From the NCBI GenBank assembly GCA_023247875.1, contig JAHFFQ010000011.1:1-18582 (forward strand): 18,582 nt of DNA. The letters are read 5' to 3'. Of the stretch, positions 14,508 to 18,582 are shown piece by piece. Numbering within the stretch: position 1 is the first letter of the stretch; each line of letters opens with the position of its first letter. The notes below the pieces were generated by a model. That model did no database searches and was not told the origin of the DNA. It was given only the letters and a program-made list of their open reading frames with translations. The translations under genes were made by a program, and so were the position numbers. The stretch is from Candidatus Omnitrophota bacterium (GTDB lineage Bacteria; Omnitrophota; Gorgyraeia; Gygaellales; Profunditerraquicolaceae).

Positions 14508-14631
14508 ATAGGGATTATCCTTAAAATGAGGATAGCGCGATAATCCGTTAGCCTTGGTTATGGAGGTAGCTAAGGGTGATACGCTAGTCTAGTCCGGATT
14601 GACTTTAAGGGGTCAATGCCGGATTTTTTTT
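14508..14631 (+). ncRNA. Structured 5' leader RNA ending in a terminator (riboswitch-like)
   Basis: Between the promoter and the gene at 14645 lies about 125 bases of likely folded RNA. GGATTATC (14512-14519) can pair perfectly with GATAATCC (14539-14546). Alternatively TATCCT (14516-14521) pairs perfectly with AGGATA (14529-14534). The two share bases and exclude each other. TTAGC (14548-14552) pairs with GCTAA (14569-14573) around a G-rich loop, and an intrinsic terminator closes the region. Promoter, alternative helices and a terminator just ahead of the start codon form the layout of a transcriptional riboswitch or attenuator. I could not match it to a known class. An independent small RNA is the main alternative. 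Confidence 0.5.
14593..14631 (+). terminator. Strong intrinsic terminator upstream of the outer-membrane protein gene
   Basis: TCCGGATTGAC (14593-14603) pairs with GTCAAT-G-CCGGA (14612-14623): 11 pairs with one bulged G, loop of 8, followed by eight Ts (14624-14631). It ends only 13 bases before the ATG at 14645, so the downstream gene can be made only if polymerase reads through it. Confidence 0.85.
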
Positions 14632-14644
14632 AACAAAAACAAAT

Positions 14645-17446
14645 ATGAATAGGTTAAAAATTACGCTTGTGACCAAAAAATTATCCGGGTATAAGGCCCT
14701 GGTATTAATCTGCTTAGGGCTTTTATCTTGGCCTGTTAATTCCGCCTTTGCGCAAGGCCAGGCTGTTCTTGCTTTATGCGAGCTGGGAAAAAGCTTTTAT
14801 TCCATGGGCAAATTTGACGAGGCGCTTTCGGAATTCAATAAGGCCCTTTTAGTTGACCCGGATAACCGTATTGCCAGGGAATATATAAATAAAATATTTA
14901 TTGCAACTCCGTCCCCAACCTCATCCTCAGATCTTAAGCCGGTTATAAGGAGGATGCCTGTTCAACAACCTGTCAGGCCGGAATTATCCAAAGAGGAGGC
15001 TATGGAGCTGGCGCTTAGAAAACTCAAGCGCAAAGAGGAACTGTTTAATCATCCTTATTCCGCCGTGAGAAGTTTTCCTGAAACAGACAAAGCGACAAGT
15101 CCAAAGCTGGGACCTTTGCGGGTAAGTGGGGATATGCAGCTTAGCTTTGGGGTTGCTCCCGGTGATTTTATCTGGAAGCGGGCAAATTTTGATTTAAATG
15201 AGAAATTCATGAGTTGGAGGGTAACCAGCGAAGCGGCCTTTAACCGCCGTTTTAATACCTATGACCCCGCGATCTATGATTCGCTTAGCGTGAATATGGA
15301 CACTGAGAACAAGCAGGGTTTTAATTTCCACAGCAACCTGACGGTTGACCCCTGGAGTTTTACGGGCAAGAGCAGCAAGATAACCGTGAATAACGGAACT
15401 GGGGACGCTGCCGAGATCCAGTTAATGTACTGGTCAAATACCGGGTATGTCCTTAACCACACTGCTTATGGATTTCTCAAGGGGAGCACGCTTAATATCC
15501 CGGAATTAAAGGTAGTGGACGGCAAGACTGTCGCTGAGAATATCTCCGGCTACAATATCCCGGAGATGAAGATAAACAGGCAATTCCAGCCTGTACGCGA
15601 GTTGTGGCTGGATTACGCCAATGACAACGTTAAATTCCGCGCCTTTCCCATGGCTTACCAGGATCAGGCCTATTCTTCCGATGACCCGTTGAATATAAGC
15701 AACCATGGAATATGGTGGAAGGACAGTAAATGGCTGCGTATGTATACCCCCGGGGCATATCATTCCGGGAACGCCCAGGCAGACTTCACTAAGGGGTATT
15801 GGGACGACTCCCTTTCATTTATCTCAAAAGATTCCACGGGTAAATATCTAACCGCGCTGCGCGGGTTTTCCTTTTCTCTCCAGCCCGGGGAAGAAACAGT
15901 TTTTGATACTACAATCGCTACCCCCAAACATCTTTGGCAGGACTACGCCACGATGGACAATATAATCTCTGCCAGCCGCCTGAAACATTATCTTGCCGAT
16001 AACCTGCTTCTCGGAGGTACTTTTACCAGCCGCAGCGGCTTTAAGACAAACCCGCAGAAGCTGGACAGCCAGAATTTTGTAGGAGGCGTTGACCTGGGTT
16101 ATGAAATTACCGAAGGCTTAAAGGCCCAGGCGGAGGTCCTGACATCCAAATCAAAATACGACCTCAGTGATTCCGCTTATGAGACCGAATCCCGGGGTAA
16201 TGCCTATTATTTTTCTTTTATTACGCGTTATCCGCGCTCAAGCATTATGGACCTGAAATACGGATATGACGATATAAGGATGGCAAAAGATGAAAGTTTC
16301 CTGGTAAAAAGCAAATTCTACGCCTCCCGGATGGACCGGGGGTTTGATTCATCGCTTTCCGATTTCCATAATAGCCGCCAGGATGTTTTCTGGTCAAGGC
16401 ACATACATTTTCGCAAGCCCATGGATTATTACTCCCAGGGTCTGGAGGGCCCCGGCGTTAACTGGGATGAGCTTAATTCCTCCCGCATCGGGGACGGGAT
16501 TGATGCCGGCAGGAATACTTTGGGCTTCCGTTTTGAAACTTTCCTGGAAGAAAGATTCTATAACCTTTTTGACGTGCGTAATGTGCATGACGTAAACGGG
16601 AAGTTTGTGGAAAACGTGGTCCGCGATGAAGCGACGGTGAGGGTAACCGATAAATTGACCGCCAAAGCCATGGGGATCTATCAAAAGCTTCCCAAGACAA
16701 TCGGCGGGATAGACCCTTTTATATTCAGCGGGAGCACGGGGGAGTACTTCTTGAATTCCGCTGTCCCCGATGGGGCAAATCCTACGATCAAGACCGGCTC
16801 TATCGGCTTGAATTACGATTTCTTTGAATGGTTAAGCCTGAACGGTATATATGAGCGGACAAATGATTATACGCTAGCTTACGGCAATTTTCCGCAGAAC
16901 GCTTTAAGGAACGATACAACCATAGATTCATATTATTACCAGAATGATAAATATTATAGCTATGTCCGGCCCTTTCTTTATAACCAGGGCCTCTTCCCGC
17001 AGGCACCTTATGATTTTTACAATGTCTTCAAGAGCGGATTAAGGATCATGCCATTGGAAAATATGGAGATTTATCTTGATTATACGCGCAATGAATATGA
17101 AACCGCCTCTTTGATCAATGATAATATGAACCACATGGGACTAGAGGTTACGTACATGCCTACTAAAAAAATGGGTATGTCTTTCAAATATATTTATTCG
17201 CGTTCTAAAGATATTATTCAGCTGCCAAGCTCGGATTTTATCCTTACTGATCATCCTATCGGCCACCATAATTTTTTCAGCGAATTCAGGTATTTGCCCT
17301 CAAAAGATGATGAACTGATCCTGCAATACGGGGTGGGTGACACCAGCTCCATCAGTAATTTGGCCTCCCTGGATCCTTATGGAGGGGGCATGCTTACTTT
17401 GGATACCCAGCACCTTTTCCGCGCTTATTACCGCCGCAGGTTTTAG
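14645..17446 (+). CDS. Secreted TPR-containing outer-membrane beta-barrel protein (933 aa), function unknown
   Basis: A signal peptide fills residues 1-36: a basic start, the hydrophobic core ALVLICLGLLSWPV, and a cleavage site after AFA. A single TPR-like repeat follows (about 41-74: GKSFYSMGKFDEALSEFNKALLVDP), then a Pro/Ser linker and a charged helix (113-134). From about 157 to the end the chain is aromatic-rich with alternating polar and hydrophobic strands and Asn/Asp/Gly turns, ending RAYYRRRF. The C-terminal Phe is the usual outer-membrane barrel assembly signal. I know no named family; a transporter, porin or adhesin-like barrel are all possible. No Shine-Dalgarno sequence precedes ATG 14645 (AACAAAAACAAAT), and an intrinsic terminator sits 13 bases upstream, so expression is probably gated at that point. 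Confidence 0.75.
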   Translation: MNRLKITLVTKKLSGYKALVLICLGLLSWPVNSAFAQGQAVLALCELGKSFYSMGKFDEALSEFNKALLVDPDNRIAREYINKIFIATPSPTSSSDLKPVIRRMPVQQPVRPELSKEEAMELALRKLKRKEELFNHPYSAVRSFPETDKATSPKLGPLRVSGDMQLSFGVAPGDFIWKRANFDLNEKFMSWRVTSEAAFNRRFNTYDPAIYDSLSVNMDTENKQGFNFHSNLTVDPWSFTGKSSKITVNNGTGDAAEIQLMYWSNTGYVLNHTAYGFLKGSTLNIPELKVVDGKTVAENISGYNIPEMKINRQFQPVRELWLDYANDNVKFRAFPMAYQDQAYSSDDPLNISNHGIWWKDSKWLRMYTPGAYHSGNAQADFTKGYWDDSLSFISKDSTGKYLTALRGFSFSLQPGEETVFDTTIATPKHLWQDYATMDNIISASRLKHYLADNLLLGGTFTSRSGFKTNPQKLDSQNFVGGVDLGYEITEGLKAQAEVLTSKSKYDLSDSAYETESRGNAYYFSFITRYPRSSIMDLKYGYDDIRMAKDESFLVKSKFYASRMDRGFDSSLSDFHNSRQDVFWSRHIHFRKPMDYYSQGLEGPGVNWDELNSSRIGDGIDAGRNTLGFRFETFLEERFYNLFDVRNVHDVNGKFVENVVRDEATVRVTDKLTAKAMGIYQKLPKTIGGIDPFIFSGSTGEYFLNSAVPDGANPTIKTGSIGLNYDFFEWLSLNGIYERTNDYTLAYGNFPQNALRNDTTIDSYYYQNDKYYSYVRPFLYNQGLFPQAPYDFYNVFKSGLRIMPLENMEIYLDYTRNEYETASLINDNMNHMGLEVTYMPTKKMGMSFKYIYSRSKDIIQLPSSDFILTDHPIGHHNFFSEFRYLPSKDDELILQYGVGDTSSISNLASLDPYGGGMLTLDTQHLFRAYYRRRF

Positions 17447-17468
17447 AGTTTTAAGAACGCCCCTATTT

Positions 17469-18582
17469 TTATTCCAGGTAGATATCGATTTTACTGATTT
17501 GGCGGGACCTTACCTTTTCTGCTAAAGGATGGGGGATAGTTGCAGAGTTTACCTCTATAGGTTCTTTTTTGTCGAAAAGTAAGATTTTGGTGATTTTAGC
17601 CGCATCTTTTCCAAAGGTATTCTTTCTTTTGGGGTTGTAGTAGGTGACGGGTATGCGGCCCAAGAAGTTAAAAACGTATGCTCCTTTCTTATCAAATAAC
17701 CATCCCGCTAGCTTCGGCCTAAAGGCCAGGTTAAGCCGGCCATTTTCATCCAATATAAATGGCCTGGCCCCGGAATTCATGATCAGCCAGATCTGCAGGA
17801 ACTCCGCGGTTGAGCCGGAGAGCCTGGCCACAAAACCATTACCATGCAGCTTCTTATCGGGGAAAGCGCTGCTTACTAAAAATGAGGAGTTCTCCAGTAT
17901 GCTGCGGCCGTATCTTTGGGGATCCTGAAAAGGGATAAGCACATTTTTAAATTCCGAGTAAAATTCTTCAATCAACCCTTTTTTTAGCAGTTCCAGGATA
18001 TATTTATACTCCATGTGCAGCCAGATGGATTCATTTTCCAGCCAACCCGGGGTAAATACCCGGCACCTGCCGATTTCTTCAGGCATGCTCTCAAGCGAAG
18101 CGGTCACCTTATACATTTTTAATTTCTTATCAAAGAGTGGGCTTTTTCTAGCCGCTTTATAAAGCTGAGCCGCCTGCTTAAAATCCTTAGACAGCCGCAA
18201 GGCGTGCATTTGGCCTTCCAGGAAAAGAGGGAGTGGTTTTTGGCTGAATTTTTTAGGCCTTACATAATGTTCTTTAAACAGGTCATACTCCGTTACCTGG
18301 TTGATAAAATAGGAATAATATATGCCTTGCCCATTATTGAAAGCTTTTCTTAATCCCGCATCTATTTTGAGCAGTGCATCGTTCAGGAAAGTAATGAGTT
18401 TTTCAACCGGAACAGCTGCCTCGTTGCCGGAGAAACCCAAACGCGTGTTATAGCGGTAGGCTTCTTTAACATTATTACTTTTATCCCAGTAGATAAAGGC
18501 AGGCTCGGGGAATAAAGGCGCCAATTCTCCAATAAATTTAGCTACCTCTTCAGCCAGTTCGATTGTCTCGATCCGGCAATTC
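17469..18582 (-). CDS. Carbohydrate-active enzyme, cellobiose phosphorylase-like, C-terminal part (partial)
   Basis: The frame is open to the window's right edge, so the N-terminal part lies outside; 370 residues are visible. The stop is 22 bases from the convergent outer-membrane protein gene. The helical stretch with TPGWLENESIWLHMEYKYILELLK, then IPFQDPQRYGRSILENSSF and HGNGFVARLSGSTAEFLQIW, followed by a beta-rich tail, resembles the (alpha/alpha)6 barrel and C-terminal beta domain of GH94-type (glycosyltransferase 36 or cellobiose phosphorylase) proteins as annotated in candidate phyla. Which sugar it acts on, and whether it is a phosphorylase or hydrolase, cannot be told without the missing half. 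TTG 18524 is in frame but is not a credible start, because the coding pattern continues upstream. Confidence 0.55.
   Translation of the reverse strand, partial: NCRIETIELAEEVAKFIGELAPLFPEPAFIYWDKSNNVKEAYRYNTRLGFSGNEAAVPVEKLITFLNDALLKIDAGLRKAFNNGQGIYYSYFINQVTEYDLFKEHYVRPKKFSQKPLPLFLEGQMHALRLSKDFKQAAQLYKAARKSPLFDKKLKMYKVTASLESMPEEIGRCRVFTPGWLENESIWLHMEYKYILELLKKGLIEEFYSEFKNVLIPFQDPQRYGRSILENSSFLVSSAFPDKKLHGNGFVARLSGSTAEFLQIWLIMNSGARPFILDENGRLNLAFRPKLAGWLFDKKGAYVFNFLGRIPVTYYNPKRKNTFGKDAAKITKILLFDKKEPIEVNSATIPHPLAEKVRSRQISKIDIYLE

Noticed and set aside
14508..14600. Assignment of the leader to the cyclic di-GMP-I riboswitch class
   Set aside because: Only a short GGTAGC...GGGT resemblance; the conserved GCAAAGCC and the GNRA-receptor arrangement are not present.
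1..18582. CRISPR array, transposase gene or multi-gene defence island
   Set aside because: No regularly spaced direct repeats, no transposase or integrase motifs, and only one isolated HEPN-like gene were found.

Overview
The window reads as a chromosomal segment of an uncultured Gram-negative (diderm) bacterium of moderate GC. The diderm call rests on a large secreted protein that looks like an outer-membrane beta-barrel ending in phenylalanine (14645-17446). The order zinc-ribbon coiled-coil protein, RNase HI, RNase P RNA, yebC-ruvC-ruvA-scpB, then an aromatic amino acid block, together with the protein style, suggests a candidate phylum such as Omnitrophota. That placement is an inference from memory of such genomes and was not tested.

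Left part (1-1588): the 3' end of an HD-GYP cyclic-di-GMP phosphodiesterase gene, then an AT-rich accessory module. The module holds one HEPN-like protein gene and a 50-residue membrane peptide. It lies between two related palindromic repeats, 359-523 and 1475-1525, so it may be a mobile or inserted unit.

Middle part (1589-13998): tRNA-Ile2(CAT) and tRNA-Val(CAC) lead into a tightly packed, all-plus-strand housekeeping block. It runs cdsZ-like, rnhA, rnpB, yebC, ruvC, ruvA, scpB, pheA, hisC, aroF, tyrA, cmk, lepA, lepB, pgsA, plsY. Most joins are ATGA overlaps or gaps of under 10 bases. pheA, hisC, aroF and tyrA cover entry into the shikimate pathway and the terminal steps to phenylalanine and tyrosine. 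yebC, ruvC, ruvA and scpB serve DNA repair or chromosome upkeep, and lepB, pgsA and plsY serve the membrane. The 5' end of rnpB is folded into the 3' end of the rnhA coding sequence.

Right part (13999-18582): an unrecognised 113-residue protein; then a promoter, a structured leader RNA and an intrinsic terminator placed directly in front of the gene for the outer-membrane protein; then, convergently, the 3' part of a carbohydrate-active enzyme gene that resembles the cellobiose phosphorylase superfamily.

The items most worth following up are the leader RNA at about 14505-14631, the rnhA/rnpB overlap, and the palindrome-bounded HEPN-like module. No CRISPR array, transposase gene or multi-gene defence system was found.
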